Counted from the first letter of the stretch, positions 29,579 through 40,527 are shown. The stretch is 64,000 nt of DNA from Antedon bifida (GCA_963402885.1 OY727101.1:12224917-12288916), one strand, 5' to 3'. Notes: generated by a model from the letters alone, not told the origin. Numbers and translations are program-made.

Positions 29579-29650
29579 TTCCCACACCGGGAATCGAACC
29601 CGGGCCGCGGCGGTGAAAACGCCGAATCCTAACCACTAGACCATATGTGA
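29579..29650 (-). tRNA. tRNA-Glu (TTC)
   Basis: 72 nt; TATGTGA on plus leaves one acceptor mismatch. Confidence 0.8.
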
Positions 29651-29778
29651 AAACTTGAGAATCCCCTAAATTTAAGCGCTAATATTGGTGTTCGTGTTTG
29701 GAACACGATTCATTATCAGTACATTTGATTGAAACAAACATTCCATAATAGGCTACGATCAGCGAAAGAGAGACACCA

Positions 29779-29849
29779 CCCTCGATAGCTCAGTTGGTAG
29801 AGCGGAGGACTGTAGAGTTAATTAATTGATGATGATGATATCCTTAGGT
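29779..29849 (+). pseudogene. tRNA-Tyr cut off in its 3' exon
   Basis: The 5' exon, intron and ATCCTTAGGT are present; then the array breaks off into the unrelated segment of region 3. Confidence 0.88.
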
Positions 29850-32561
29850 ACGAATTTTCATTGTCATCGAATGGATCATGGCATTGCAGGAATTAAAGAT
29901 GCACTCAGTGTCTTGATTACCTTGCTTACGTCTACTAGGTGTCATGTGCTTGTTGTAGTTTTCATGTGTTCTTTGATACATGATTTCCATTTCTTTGTTT
30001 ATATCGGCAAATGCTGGCCATGAAAGGAGCCATCTTGTCCGTGGAGTCTCGTCCATTCCTCTTCCAATAAGTTAAACCTCCTTTGCTTTTTAATGATCCC
30101 ATCAGAACCTGTTCAATGATAAGATCTGTTGGGAAGCCACCACAGAAGCGGTCACTTCTTCTCACGAAAAACAATCCAGAAATAAACTTTGAATACACGT
30201 CTGGGTTACTTTCTTCAAGTTGAAACATATCTTGCAAAAATAGATGAACTGATTTTGCGTAATTATTGTGACCACTAGCAGCAAAAAATGGCAGCATGTC
30301 CTGTAGAGATTTCAGATAGAGCATAAATTAATCAGTGTGCTGTGCTCGCAAGGCACATCGCAAGATACCTATCATCTTCATGTACTGGATCCATAACTGC
30401 CCAATTGGCCTTTTCTGCAAGTATTTTTGGTTTGCTGCAGCATCTCCTGTATAGATTTATTTTGCTATCTGTTTTGCATTCAACTGTCTCACTTGATGTT
30501 AAAACTTCGTTAAATTTTTCTAAAGGATAGTCCAGTAGTTGCGGGTCATCATTATCATTCAGCATCTTCTTTACCAGAAGCACATTGAGAGCTCCATCAA
30601 TCAAGAAGTTACCTCGTATTGCTCTCTCATATGCTTTTCCCATGAGCATGTGTGTAACTGTGTTGCCGGCATATAGGCTACTTCCAATAATGATCGCAAT
30701 CCGCTCGACCTCATGATGTGGCTAATGCTGCCTAAGAAGCTCATAAGTGTATGAAACCCACCAAGATTTAGAATCATACCTTTCAGCTCTTTTTCATGAG
30801 TAGTTATTTGTTTTGCTTCAAACCAAAGTGGCTGGTCAAAGGTTACAACAGGTGTAAACCCATGTTTTAGGCATTTGTTATTTATGAATAATAGTGTTGA
30901 ATACATGCAGCTCATATTTGTGGGATCCAAGTCTACCATTGGCAGGAAATGAAAAGAAGACTTTCCTGGATGAGTACATCTCGTCACAGCCTGCATAAAT
31001 CCAGACCAACTAGGTCTATCTGTTCGATATGGAAATGCTATTTTCCACAATTAATCAAGGTGCTCTCGGTCATCTCCATTGTCAATAATTGGTAATGCAT
31101 TATTATTATATCATGTTATCGCCAGCTTTTCCCAGTTTGGTTTGTCTGTGTTACGATAAGCACTACGAGCGTTTGGAGCTTATTTCTGGGGTAGCTGTAA
31201 ACATTAGACCCATGCCATGGTAAGTGTTCTTTCCATTTAGTGTCACAATATTGTGGTCTACATTGTCTGCAATCACGTGACAAAAGTGGCCATCTAAATT
31301 AGAAAATGGGTCGCTCTGCTCATCATTAGCAGTACATGCTTTAAAATGGCATGCCTCATCATAAGAGAAGCAAAATCCTTTGTTGTTCAGATTTTCAATA
31401 AGTTCTTTAGAGCCACATTTCCAATGCAACTGCATAGTTAATTCAAACGGGATTAGTGCTATAATACTTCTTGGTCTAGTCTGCTGCATGATACTCTGTC
31501 CAATTGTTGCAATTTTTATTTCATTAGAAGTTTTAGTCCCTCTAAAAATATCACTTGAAAACATTCTGAGTGAAATTGGAAGATATGCTAAGTTACGTTC
31601 TATGTTTCCGAGACCTTGAAGATCAGGATATATGTCTCGACTATCTTTTACCTGATCGATGTCTACTTCAATTAATGCTGCAGCAGCTCTTAAAATGTTT
31701 TTCTTACGTACTTCTTTATTTTCTTCTTGTTTGTGATTTACATAAAATTCATTCTAATATTTTTGCAGCTGATTTACGAATTGTAATAATATTTGAACGG
31801 TTACCAACTTGAGTAACCATCATGGAATCTCCAAAATATTCATAGAGTTTTACCTTCATGTAGATATTGCTATATGGCTCTGAACGAAAGCATGCCATTC
31901 TATCAACTAGATCAGATATTGTGGTCTGCTCTTCCTCATTTTCCAAAAACTCTTCTAGTACTAGTAAAAAAGCCTGTTCACGAGAGGCATCAACTTTTCG
32001 CCCAGGGCAAGTTAGATTGTCTTCACCAGAATTAGAGTCGTACTGTCGTTCTAAAATTGAAGTTACAAACTTGATGACATACAGCATCAACGGCTGGTAA
32101 ATCTTGAGCAAAAACAAATCATCTGCCTATTTATCTCCTCGGATCTTACAGGAATTTAAAATAGAATCAATTCCAAGAAGCTACTCTGTATACATTTTCA
32201 AGACGATTTCCATCTTCATCAATTACCTTACTTTCACAATAAAGGCAATGGCTAGACAAATTGAATGTTGACTGCTTTGATCTCAAAGATCATAAATGGT
32301 GTCTCAACAATAAATTCTTTCGCCTTTCTTTTTCTAGCGACAGCAATGTTTCTCTTGTTGATAAATGATTTTCTGCAGTCTGAGTGGAGGACCTGACCGG
32401 CTACTACTTGCAATGATGTTCCTCATTTTTTACTAGCTTCATTTACTGCCCTTGCTGCTTTACGAGTACTGTTTACCATCATCATCAGTCATACTCTTAT
32501 CACATAATGGACATAAATCTGTCTCAGAATGGTCTTCTTGATTTTGCATAGGCCTACTCAT
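29844..32561 (-). pseudogene. Frameshifted relic of an invertebrate multicopy gene
   Basis: Read on the minus strand from about 32561 to 29844. A possible start at 32561 is followed by a Cys pair (CPLC), then open pieces at 32117-31749, 31564-31163, 31050-30601, 30649-30332, 30324-29962 and 30056-29844 that change frame at each step. Recognisable blocks are ADNVDHNI and YHGMG in the second piece, PSWSGFMQAV and PGKSSFHFLPM and LGGFHTLMSFLGSI in the third, and FAASGHNNYAKS, VRRSDRF and DLIIEQVLM in the fifth. I recall these blocks from a large family of uncharacterised, often multicopy proteins in marine invertebrates; I know no function and cannot search to confirm. The many frame changes argue for a dead copy, although unrecognised introns could explain some of them. 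Confidence 0.65.
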
Positions 32562-33464
32562 AGACCTGTAACAATTAAAATACTTATTTTCCCTTCCTTA
32601 TAATTTCTTTCCTTGCAAACTATAGGCCTACTGTATAAGAAAAGATAAAGGAAGTTCTTTGGTTCTTTTGGTCATTAGCTCTAAAGCTAGATTCAAGCTA
32701 ATCTAAGCCCAAGTTGAACTACATAGGCCTAAGCTGACCATGCCTAAACCATCACCAGGCCTATCTTGTTTAGGCTCATGCCGACTAGGCGTAACCGACT
32801 TAGGCTATGCCACCTATGCCTAACGGACTTAGGCTATGCCACCTAGGCCTACATGATACATCACACGGCCTAGGTTTTATATAAATACTGATGTTTAGAA
32901 CTACTGTTGATTGATATTCAGAAACTTTGGAAACTTACTTGAATTAGTATTAAGAAATACTAGATGCTGTTACTTTCTTCATGTCATTCATTTTTCCTGG
33001 GAAAACGTTCAGCCAATCGGGATGTATTTTAATTTGCTTGGAATTATGGGAAGCTTGTTATTTTTTTTTATTCTGGAAAATTCTTCATTTTTTTTTAGTA
33101 ATGTTAATAATAACCAGTATTATTTTTTTATTGATTTTTTTTAATTGTGGATGTCGGCCATATTCAATTTCAAAATGGCTACTCTAGCAAAAATAAAAGT
33201 GACTTAAATGGATTCTTTGGTATTGAAAACATAGGTATAGACCCTAAAATCAACATGTTTAGCTTTGTATTACCTGATTTATAAGCATTTAATGATTGAA
33301 TGGCGGCCATTTTTAATTTATGCAAATTAAAGCATTTATAGTTTTCAGATAAAGGTAGATTTTGGATATGTTATTGCCTATAATTTTCTGAACATAATTC
33401 ATAAAAAAAAACTTTTTGCAATTTGTTTGACTCAACGCCTAATTTTCATCTATTTCCACTCATC
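32562..33464. other. No gene recognised
   Basis: AT-rich sequence with many AGGCCTA-type palindromes. A two-copy 29-bp repeat (CTTAGGCTATGCCACCTA) lies near 32790-32850. The array spacer ATTGGTGTTCGTGTTTGG resumes at about 33465. Confidence 0.5.
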
Positions 33465-33564
33465 TATATTGGTGTTCGTGTTTGGAACACGATTCATTAT
33501 CAGTACGTTTTATTGAAACAAACATTCTGTAATAGGCTACGATCAACGAGAGAGAGAGACAGCA

Positions 33565-33647
33565 CCATCAATAGCTCAGTTGGTAGAGCGGCGACTGTAG
33601 AGTTAATTAATTGTTATCCGTAGGTCGCTGGTTCAAAGCTCAAGGGA
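33565..33647 (+). pseudogene. tRNA-Tyr relic
   Basis: Acceptor CCATCAA, two bases lost before the anticodon stem, and four lost in the T arm (GGTTCAAAGCTCAAGGGA). Confidence 0.8.
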
Positions 33648-33775
33648 AGACGTTTATTCCCATTTTCCTTTGTTTTTCAATCATAATGAATTTTTAAAAG
33701 ATGTTACTGTCTTTGGATAATTTACCCATTCTTGTTTATTTCAAATAAAATATTATAGACAAGAAATAACATAAT

Positions 33776-33834
33776 TTCCCACACCGGGAATCGACGGTGA
33801 AAACGCCGAATCCTAACCACTAGACCATATGGGA
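33776..33834 (-). pseudogene. tRNA-Glu lacking part of the T arm
   Basis: GGGAATCGACGGTGAAAACG on plus: 13 bases of the T stem and variable region are gone; TTC loop remains. Confidence 0.82.
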
Positions 33835-33967
33835 ACACTTGAGAAACCCCTAAAATTAAGCGGTCATATTGGTGTTCGTGTTTATCATGGAATACGATTC
33901 ATTATCAGTACATTTTATTGAAACAAACACTCCATAATAGGCTACGATCAACGCGAGAGAGACAGCA

Positions 33968-33992
33968 CCATCAATAGCTCAGTTGGTAGAGG
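33968..33992 (+). pseudogene. tRNA-Tyr 5' fragment
   Basis: CCATCAATAGCTCAGTTGG then GTAGAGG, followed at once by minisatellite. Confidence 0.8.
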
Positions 33993-34445
33993 TAATCAAC
34001 ATGTTTACCAATATGTGCTTAGGTATTCAACATGTTTACCAATATGTGCTTAGGTATTCAACATGTTTACCAATAATTTGCTTTGGTATTCAACATGTTT
34101 ACAAATAATGTGCTTAGGTATTCAACATGTTTACCAATAATGTGCTTAGGTATTCAACATTTTTACCGATATGTCCTTAGGTAATCAACATGTTTACCAA
34201 TATGTGCTTGGGTATTCAACATGTTTACCAATAATGTGCTTAGGTATTCAACATGTTTACCAATAATGTGCTTAGGTATTCATCATGTTTTGCAATAATG
34301 TGTTAGGTAATCAACATGTTTACGAATATGGGCTTGGGTATTCAACATGTTTACCAATAATGTGCTTAGGTATTCAACATGTTTACCAATAATGTGCTTA
34401 GGTATTCGACATGTTTACCAATATGTGCTTAGGTATTAAACCTGT
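33993..34445. repeat. Minisatellite block (29/32 bp)
   Basis: About 15 units of AACATGTTTACCAATAATG plus TGCTTAGGTATTC, with a 3-bp shorter form (CCAATATG). Confidence 0.9.
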
Positions 34446-34596
34446 TTGATTGTATCAATCAGCCATTATTGATTATATATTTCTTTTAAGACTTACCGTC
34501 CTAGCTTTAAAATTTTCGTTTATTTTTGTGTGTTTATAAAATCGTTTTAATAAGAAATCACAATTATGTAACCCACAGCGTTATCTCATTAGAAGC
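34446..34596. other. Val upstream spacer
   Basis: Starts with ATCAATCAGCCATTATTGAT and ends with TAACCCACAGCGTTATC and AGAAGC before the first tRNA-Val. The same spacer precedes every first Val of a set. No gene. Confidence 0.7.
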
Positions 34597-34669
34597 GGCT
34601 TCGTAGTGTAGTGGTTATCACGTCTGCTTAACACGCAGAAGGTCCCCGGTTCGAGCCCGGGCGGAACAT
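34597..34669 (+). tRNA. tRNA-Val (AAC)
   Basis: 73 nt. A box TGTAGTGGTT, loop TTAACAC, B box GGTTCGAGCCC. Reads GUU (and others if A34 is converted to inosine). Acceptor GGCTTCG against CGGAACA mispairs at 1-72 and 3-70, because the 3' end is of the TAC-gene type. T7 terminator follows. Confidence 0.8.
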
Positions 34670-34768
34670 GTTTTTTTGATTAATTGTGTTTTTTTTATTG
34701 AAAAATATATTTTTAAAATTATTATTTAAAAACTTTATTTACTGATTCAGTGTTATGGTAGTATAACA

Positions 34769-34841
34769 GGCTTCGTAGTGTAGTGTTTATCACGTCTGCT
34801 TAACACGCAGAAGGTCCCCGGTTCGAGCCCGGGCGAAACCT
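34769..34841 (+). tRNA. tRNA-Val (AAC)
   Basis: GGCTTCG/CGAAACC acceptor with the family's C3-A70 mismatch; A box has TAGTGTTT. Confidence 0.8.
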
Positions 34842-35045
34842 ATATTTTTAACTTTATGGTGAAATGTACTGTATACGCAATATGATATACAGTATATCTT
34901 ATTTTTTTTAATAGGCCTATTTATTTTGTGGAATCAGTCATTATCAATTTTACACGTGTTTATTTGGCTTTGTGCTTATTACCATATTTATTTGTCATTT
35001 AAATGGGTTAAAAAACTTTGTGTAACCCACATTGTTGCTGTAAAT

Positions 35046-35118
35046 GGTTTCGTGGTGTAGTGGTTATCACGTCTGCTTTACACGCAGAAGGTCCCCGGTT
35101 CGAGCCCGGGCGGAACCT
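35046..35118 (+). tRNA. tRNA-Val (TAC)
   Basis: Loop TTTACAC. Acceptor GGTTTCG pairs throughout with CGGAACC (one T-G). TTTTTG terminator follows. Reads GUA/GUG. Confidence 0.92.
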
Positions 35119-35171
35119 GGTTTTTGTTTAATTGTTTATTTTTTATTGAAAAACACATATCCTTATAAAAT

Positions 35172-35514
35172 TAGGTATTCAACATGTTTACCAATAATGT
35201 GCTCAGGTATTAAACATGTTTACCAATATGTGCTTAGGTATTCAACATGTTTACCAATAATGTGCTTAGGTATTCAGTATGTTTACCAATAATGTGCTTA
35301 GGTATTAAACATGTTTACCAATAATTTGCTTAGGTATTCAGTATGTTTACCAATAATGTGCTTAGGTATTAAACATGTTTACCAATAATTTGCTTAGGTA
35401 ATCAACATGTTTACCGATATGTGCTTAGGTATTCAACATGTTTACCAATAATGTGCTTAGGTATTCAACATCTTTACCAATATGTGCTTGGATATTCTTG
35501 CTTACCAATATGTA
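35172..35514. repeat. Minisatellite block
   Basis: About 11 units, leading directly into a complete tRNA-Tyr via GCTTACCAATATGTA. Confidence 0.88.
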
Positions 35515-35602
35515 CCCTCGATAGCTCAGTCGGTAGAGCGGAGGACTGTAGAGTTAATTAATTGGTATCCTTAGGTCGCTGGTTCAAATCCGGCTCGAGG
35601 GA
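35515..35602 (+). tRNA. tRNA-Tyr (GTA), short intron
   Basis: 37 + 36 nt exons with a 15-nt intron (AGTTAATTAATTGGT), the form typical of the right block. Acceptor CCCTCGA/TCGAGGG is perfect. D loop has CAGTCGG. Confidence 0.92.
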
Positions 35603-35730
35603 ACATTTTTATTCCCATTTTCCGTTGTTTTCAATTGATAATGAATTTGTAAAAGATTTTACAGTCTTAGAATAACGTATACATTCTTGTTTATTTCAAA
35701 CAAAATCTAATAGACTAGAAATAAAATAAT

Positions 35731-35802
35731 TTCCCAAACCGGGAATCGAACCCGGGCCGCGGCGGTGAATACGCCGAATCCTAACCACTAGACCATATGG
35801 GA
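35731..35802 (-). tRNA. tRNA-Glu (TTC), U33 changed to A
   Basis: 72 nt; loop TATTCAC: the universal U33 is A. One acceptor-side change (CCCAAACC on plus). Confidence 0.75.
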
Positions 35803-35935
35803 AAACTTTTGAGACCCACAAAATTAAGCCATAATATTGGTGTTGGTGTTTATCATGGAACACGATTCATTATCAGTACATTTTATTGAAACAAACACTC
35901 CATAGTAGGCTACGATCAAAGCGAGAGAGACACCA

Positions 35936-35960
35936 CCCTCCATAGCTCAGTTGGTAGAGG
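35936..35960 (+). pseudogene. tRNA-Tyr 5' fragment
   Basis: CCCTCCATAGCTCAG...GTAGAGG, then minisatellite. Confidence 0.82.
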
Positions 35961-36158
35961 TAATCAACATGTTTACCAATATGTGCTTAGGTATTCAACA
36001 TGTTTACCAATAATGTGCTTAGGTATTCAACATTTTTACCAATATGTGCTTAGGTATTCAACATGTTTACCAATAATGTGCTTAGGTAATCAACATGTTT
36101 ACCAATAATGTGCTTAGGTATTCGACATGTTTACCAATATGTGCATAGGTATTCAACC
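35961..36158. repeat. Minisatellite block
   Basis: About 6 units; ends ATAGGTATTCAACC before the Val spacer. Confidence 0.88.
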
Positions 36159-36320
36159 TTTTTGATTATATCAATCAGCCATTATTGATTATATATTTCT
36201 TTTAAGACTTACCGTCCTAGCTTTTAAATTTTCGTTTATTTTTGTGTGTTTTCTTTTTTATAAATTCGTTTTATTAAGAAATCACAATTATGTAACCCAC
36301 AGCGTTTTCTTATTAGAAGC

Positions 36321-36393
36321 GGCTTCGTAGTGTAGTGGTTATCACGTCTGCTTAACACGCAGAAGGTCCCCGGTTCGAGCCCGGGCGAAACCT
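36321..36393 (+). tRNA. tRNA-Val (AAC)
   Basis: 73 nt, GGCTTCG/CGAAACC; T9 terminator. Confidence 0.87.
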
Positions 36394-36420
36394 GTTTTTT
36401 TTTTTAACTTTATTGTGAAA

Positions 36421-36454
36421 AGTACTGTATACGTAATATGACATACAGTATATC
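36421..36454 (+). other. Conserved hairpin after tRNA-Val
   Basis: TACTGTAT and ATACAGTA form an 8-bp stem around CGTAATATGAC-type loop. It is repeated after most Val-AAC genes (for example 38755, 40620, 43128, 49731, 52148). Confidence 0.7.
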
Positions 36455-36562
36455 TCGTTTTTTTTAAATACTTATTTTCTGAAATCGTTTTGCTTATTAC
36501 CATATTTATTTGTCATTAAATAGGTTAAAAAACTTTATAAAACCCACATTGTTGCTTTACGT

Positions 36563-36634
36563 GGTTTCGTAGTGAGTGGTTATCACGTCTGCTTTACACG
36601 CAGAAGGTCCCCGGTTCGAGCCCGGGCGGAACAT
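36563..36634 (+). tRNA. tRNA-Val (TAC), one base short
   Basis: 72 nt; a T is missing in the A box (GTAGTGAGTGG). Confidence 0.7.
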
Positions 36635-36733
36635 GTTTTTTTGATTAATTGTGTTTTTTTTATTGAAAAATATATTTGTAAAAATATTATTTAAAAACTT
36701 TATTTACTGATTCAGCGTTATGGTAGTATAACA

Positions 36734-36801
36734 GGCTTCGTAGTGTAGTGGTTATCACGTCTGCTTAACACGCAGAAGGTCCCCGGTTAGAGCCCGAACC
36801 T
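36734..36801 (+). pseudogene. tRNA-Val (AAC) with damaged T arm
   Basis: GGTTAGAGCCCGAACC: four bases lost and a T-loop change. Confidence 0.8.
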
Positions 36802-36854
36802 GGTTTTTGTTTAATTGTTTATTTTTTATTGAAAAACACATATCCTTATAAAAT

Positions 36855-37172
36855 TAGGTATTCAACATGTTTACCAATAATGTGCTCAGGTATTAAACAT
36901 GTTTACCAATATGTGCTTAGGTATTCAACATGTTTACCAATATGTGCTTTGGTATTCAGCATGTTTACCAATAATGTGCTTAGGTATTCAGTATGTTTAC
37001 CAATAATGTGCTTAGGTATTCAGTATGTTTACCAATAATGTGCTTAGGTGGTATTCAACATGCTTACCAATAATGTGCTTAGGTATTTAACATGTTTACC
37101 AATAATGTGCTTAGGTATTCAGTATGTTTACCAATAATTTGCTTAGGTATTCAACATGCTTACCAATATGTA
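36855..37172. repeat. Minisatellite block
   Basis: About 10 units, several of the CAGTATG form; runs into tRNA-Tyr. Confidence 0.88.
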
Positions 37173-37259
37173 CCCTCAATAGCTCAGTTGGTAGAGCGGA
37201 GGACTGTAGAGTATTAATTGGTATCCTTGGGTCGCTGGTTCAAATCTGGCTCTAGAGGA
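37173..37259 (+). tRNA. tRNA-Tyr (GTA), diverged
   Basis: Acceptor CCCTCAA against a TCTAGAGGA end pairs poorly; intron start AGTATTAATTGGT; CTTGGGTCG in the 3' exon. Confidence 0.5.
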
Positions 37260-37385
37260 CATTTTATTCCCATTTTCCGTTGTTTTCAATTGATAATGAA
37301 TTTGTCAAATATTTTACAGTCTTAGAATAACGTAAACATTCTTGTTTATTTCAAACAAAATCTAATAGACTAGAAATAAAATAAT

Positions 37386-37457
37386 TTCCCACACCGGGAA
37401 TCGAACCCGGGCCGCGGCGGTGAGAGCGCCGAATCCTAACCACTAGACCATATGGGA
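37386..37457 (-). tRNA. tRNA-Glu (CTC)
   Basis: 72 nt, TGTGGGA end. Confidence 0.93.
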
Positions 37458-37536
37458 AAACTTGAGAAACCCATAAATTTAAGCCCTAATATTGGTGTTC
37501 GTGTTTATCATGGAACACGATTAATTATGCATTGGT

Positions 37537-37572
37537 ATCCTTAGGTCGCTGGTTCAAATCCGGCTCGAGGGA
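37537..37572 (+). pseudogene. tRNA-Tyr 3' exon only
   Basis: CGAGGGA end; right-block flank GAACATTTTATTCCC. Confidence 0.85.
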
Positions 37573-37692
37573 ACATTTTATTCCCATTTTCCGTTGTTTT
37601 TCATTGATAGTGATTTTTGAAAAGATTTTACAGTCTTGGGATAATTTACCCATTCTATTTCAGATAATATATTAGACAAGATTTAAAATAAT

Positions 37693-37764
37693 TTCCCACA
37701 CCGGGAATAGAACCCGGGCTGCGGCGGTGAGAGCGCCGAATCCTAACCACTAGACCATATGGGA
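37693..37764 (-). tRNA. tRNA-Glu (CTC)
   Basis: 72 nt; T-loop change (GGGAATAGAAC on plus) and GGGCTGCGG. Confidence 0.75.
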
Positions 37765-37843
37765 AAACTTGAGAAACCCATAAATTTAAGCCCTAATATT
37801 GGTGTTCGTGTTTATCATGGAACACGTTTAATTATGCATTGGT

Positions 37844-37879
37844 ATCCTTAGGTCGCTGGTTCAAATCCGGCTCGAGGGA
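37844..37879 (+). pseudogene. tRNA-Tyr 3' exon only
   Basis: CGAGGGA end; 307 bp after the previous copy. Confidence 0.85.
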
Positions 37880-38001
37880 ACATTTTATTCCCATTTTCCG
37901 TTGTTTTTCATTGAGTGATTTATGAAAAGATTTTACAGTCTTGGGATAATTTACCCATTCTATTTCAGACAATTTATATTATAGACAAGAATTAAAATAA
38001 T

Positions 38002-38073
38002 TTCCCACACCGGGAATCGAACCCGGGCCGCGGCGGTGAGAGCGCCGAATCCTAACCACTAGACCATATGGGA
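38002..38073 (-). tRNA. tRNA-Glu (CTC)
   Basis: 72 nt; third CTC gene in a row. Just beyond it the array jumps to Val spacer (GAACGATGTGGAATC). Confidence 0.93.
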
Positions 38074-38253
38074 AAACTTGAGAAAACCATAAATTTAAGC
38101 CCTAATGTTGGTGTTCGTGTTTATCATGGAACGATGTGGAATCATTCATTATCAATTTTACACATGTTTATTTGGCTTTGTGCTTATTACCATATTTATT
38201 TGTCATTTAAATGGGTTAAAAAACTTTGTGTAACCCACATTGTTGCTGTAAAT

Positions 38254-38326
38254 GGTTTCGTGGTGTAGTGGTTATCACGTCTGCTTTACACGCAGAAGGT
38301 CCCCGGTTCGAGCCCGGGCGGAACCT
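38254..38326 (+). tRNA. tRNA-Val (TAC)
   Basis: 73 nt; GGTTTCG/CGGAACC. Confidence 0.92.
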
Positions 38327-38484
38327 GGTTTTTGTTTAATTGTTTATTTTTTATCGAACAACACATATCCTTATAAAATTAGGTATTCAACATGTTTACC
38401 AATAATGTGCTAAAGTTTTTTTTATAAATTCGTTTTATTAAGAAATCACAAGTATGTAACCCACAGCGTTTTCTTATTAGAAGC

Positions 38485-38557
38485 GGCTTCGTAGTGTAGT
38501 AGTTATCACGTCTGCTTAACACGCAGAAGGTCCCCGGTTCGAGCCCGGGCGGAACAT
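38485..38557 (+). tRNA. tRNA-Val (AAC)
   Basis: A box has TAGTAGTTA; 3' end CGGAACA mispairs with GGCTTCG. Confidence 0.72.
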
Positions 38558-38656
38558 GTTTTTTTGATTAATTGTGTTTTTTTTATTGAAAAATATATTT
38601 TCAAAAATATTATTTAAAAACTTTATTTACTGATTCAGCGTTATGGTAGTATAACA

Positions 38657-38729
38657 GGCTTCGTAGTGTAGTGGTTATCACGTCTGCTTAACACGCAGAA
38701 GGTCCCCGGTTCGAGCCCGGGCGAAACCT
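38657..38729 (+). tRNA. tRNA-Val (AAC)
   Basis: 73 nt, GGCTTCG/CGAAACC. Confidence 0.87.
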
Positions 38730-38933
38730 ATATTTTTAACTTTATGGTGAAATGTACTGTATACGCAATATGATATACAGTATATCTTATTTTTTTAAAT
38801 AGGCCTATTTATTTTGTGGAATCAGTCATTATCAATTTTACACATGTTTATTTGGCTTTGTGCTTATTACCTTATTTATTTGTCATTTAAATGGGTTAAA
38901 AAACTTTGTGTAACCCACATTGTTGCTGTAAAT

Positions 38934-39006
38934 GGTTTCGTGGTGTAGTGGTTATCACGTCTGCTTCACACGCAGAAGGTCCCCGGTTCGAGCCCGGGCG
39001 GAACCT
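38934..39006 (+). tRNA. tRNA-Val (CAC)
   Basis: Loop TTCACAC, reads GUG. Otherwise identical to the TAC genes, including its spacer: a one-base anticodon switch. Confidence 0.9.
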
Positions 39007-39059
39007 GGTTTTTGTTTAATTGTTTATTTTTTATTGAAAAACACATATCCTTATAAAAT

Positions 39060-39233
39060 TAGGTATTCAACATGTTTACCAATAATGTGCTTAGGTATTA
39101 AACATGTTTACCAATATGTGCTTAGGTATTCAACATGTTTACCAATAATGTGCTTAGGTATTCAACATGCTTACCAATAATGTGCTTGGTATTCGACATG
39201 TTTACCAATATGTGCTTAGGTATTCAACCTGTT
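39060..39233. repeat. Minisatellite block
   Basis: About 5-6 units; ends at the ATCAATCAGCC spacer. Confidence 0.88.
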
Positions 39234-39324
39234 TGATTATATCAATCAGCCATTATTGATTATATATTTCTTTTAAGACTTACCGTCCTAGCTTTAAAAT
39301 TTTCGTTTATTTTTGTGTGTTTTT

Positions 39325-40050
39325 AGTCGCGTGGACGCGACTCTATAGTTCACTATGTCGGTCGGTTGGTCGGTCTGTCTGTCGGTCTGTCTGTCTGTCT
39401 GTCGGTCCGGTATCACTATGCGTTTTATCGCTTTCTGAACTTATCTTGATATCAGTTTAATCTAGCTATGTCAATTTTTCACAGAATATTCCTTATGGCC
39501 AGGAATCGATGTGGTTATGTTTTCACGGTGCGCAATAAAAAATTACGCGGTCTACGCACGATTTAACGAAATCACGTTTGTAATCATATCTTCACAACCA
39601 TGAATCACAATTAAATAAAATTTGGTACTCATAAATTTCAGGGCATAAATCATCATATGGCAATACAATTACGTTTAATTTTCAAAATTTATTTTCGATG
39701 AAATAAGAGTACCTTTCAGGCAATTTTAAGCGTTTACAAAATTGCCATGACTGCGCATATTTTTGCGCGCGCACTGCACGTTAAATGTTATTGCGCACTC
39801 TTTTTGCCCGATTTCTGTTTTCTTGACTTACTTAACTCGAAATTACGTTATACGAGCACGTCAAAAGTGACAGGCTACGCACGTGTAAATTTAAAAAATA
39901 TAAATGTTTTTAAACATTTCAACATTTTTAAACATGTTCAGTAATTTCGGTCAGTATAGTTCACTATGTCGGTCGGTCGGTCTGTCGGTCTGTCTGTCGG
40001 TCCGGTATCACTATGCATTGTAGCACGCGACTTAATGGCTGTTGGCCTTG
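39325..40050. mobile_element. Three-copy element, copy 1
   Basis: 726 bp inserted in a T-rich Val spacer. It begins with the hairpin AGTCGCGTGGACGCGACT. The stretch TATAGTTCACTATGTCGG plus a (GTCT/GTCG)n tract and GTCCGGTATCACTATGC occurs near both ends as a direct repeat. The far end is GCACGCGACTTAATGG then CTGTTGGCCTTG. A 65-codon frame inside it has no recognised domain. Class unknown. Confidence 0.7.
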
Positions 40051-40118
40051 TTTTTTTATAAATTCGTTTTATTAAGAAATCATAATTATGTAACCCACAG
40101 CGTTATCTTATTAGAAGC

Positions 40119-40187
40119 GGCTTTGTAGTGTAGTGGTTATCACGTCTGCTTAACACGCAGAAGGTCCCCGGTTCGAGCCCGAAACCT
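40119..40187 (+). pseudogene. tRNA-Val (AAC) with 4-bp T-stem deletion
   Basis: GAGCCCGAAACC: GGCG is missing. The same lesion is at 44954 and 49215, always next to the three-copy element. Confidence 0.82.
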
Positions 40188-40355
40188 GTTTTTTTTTAAA
40201 CTTTATGGTGAAAAGTACTGTATACGTAATATGACATACAGTATATCTCGTTTTTTTTTAATACTTATTTTCTTAAATCGTTTTGGTTATTACCATATTT
40301 ATTTGTCATTAAATAGGTTAAAAAACTTTATGTAACCCACATTGTTGCTTTACGT

Positions 40356-40428
40356 GGTTTCGTAGTGTAGTGGTTATCACGTCTGCTTTACACGCAGAAG
40401 GTCCCCGGTTCGAGCCCGGGCGGAACAT
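40356..40428 (+). tRNA. tRNA-Val (TAC)
   Basis: GGTTTCG with a CGGAACA end: one mismatch at 1-72. Confidence 0.83.
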
Positions 40429-40527
40429 GTTTTTTTGATTAATTGTGTTTTTTTTATTGAAAAATATATTTTTAAAATTATTATTTAAAAACTTTATTTA
40501 CTGATTCAGCGTTATGGTAGTATAACA

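Larger units (their letters stand above)
9318..29849. repeat. tRNA-Tyr/tRNA-Glu tandem array (left block)
   Basis: About 20.5 kb of direct repeats. The basic module (about 745 bp) is Tyr(+), Glu-CTC(-), Tyr 3' exon(+), Glu-TTC(-). Some modules carry one or more extra 320-bp submodules (Tyr 3' exon plus Glu). Tyr and Glu are convergent, about 130 bp apart. The Glu 5' side and the next Tyr 5' side share a divergent spacer that starts with AAATTTAAGCGCTAATATTG. There is no other gene in the spacers. Confidence 0.95.

Noticed and set aside
32911..33187. Overlapping plus-strand frames of 77 and 68 codons
   Set aside because: Phe/Ile-rich translations of T-runs; no sign of coding.
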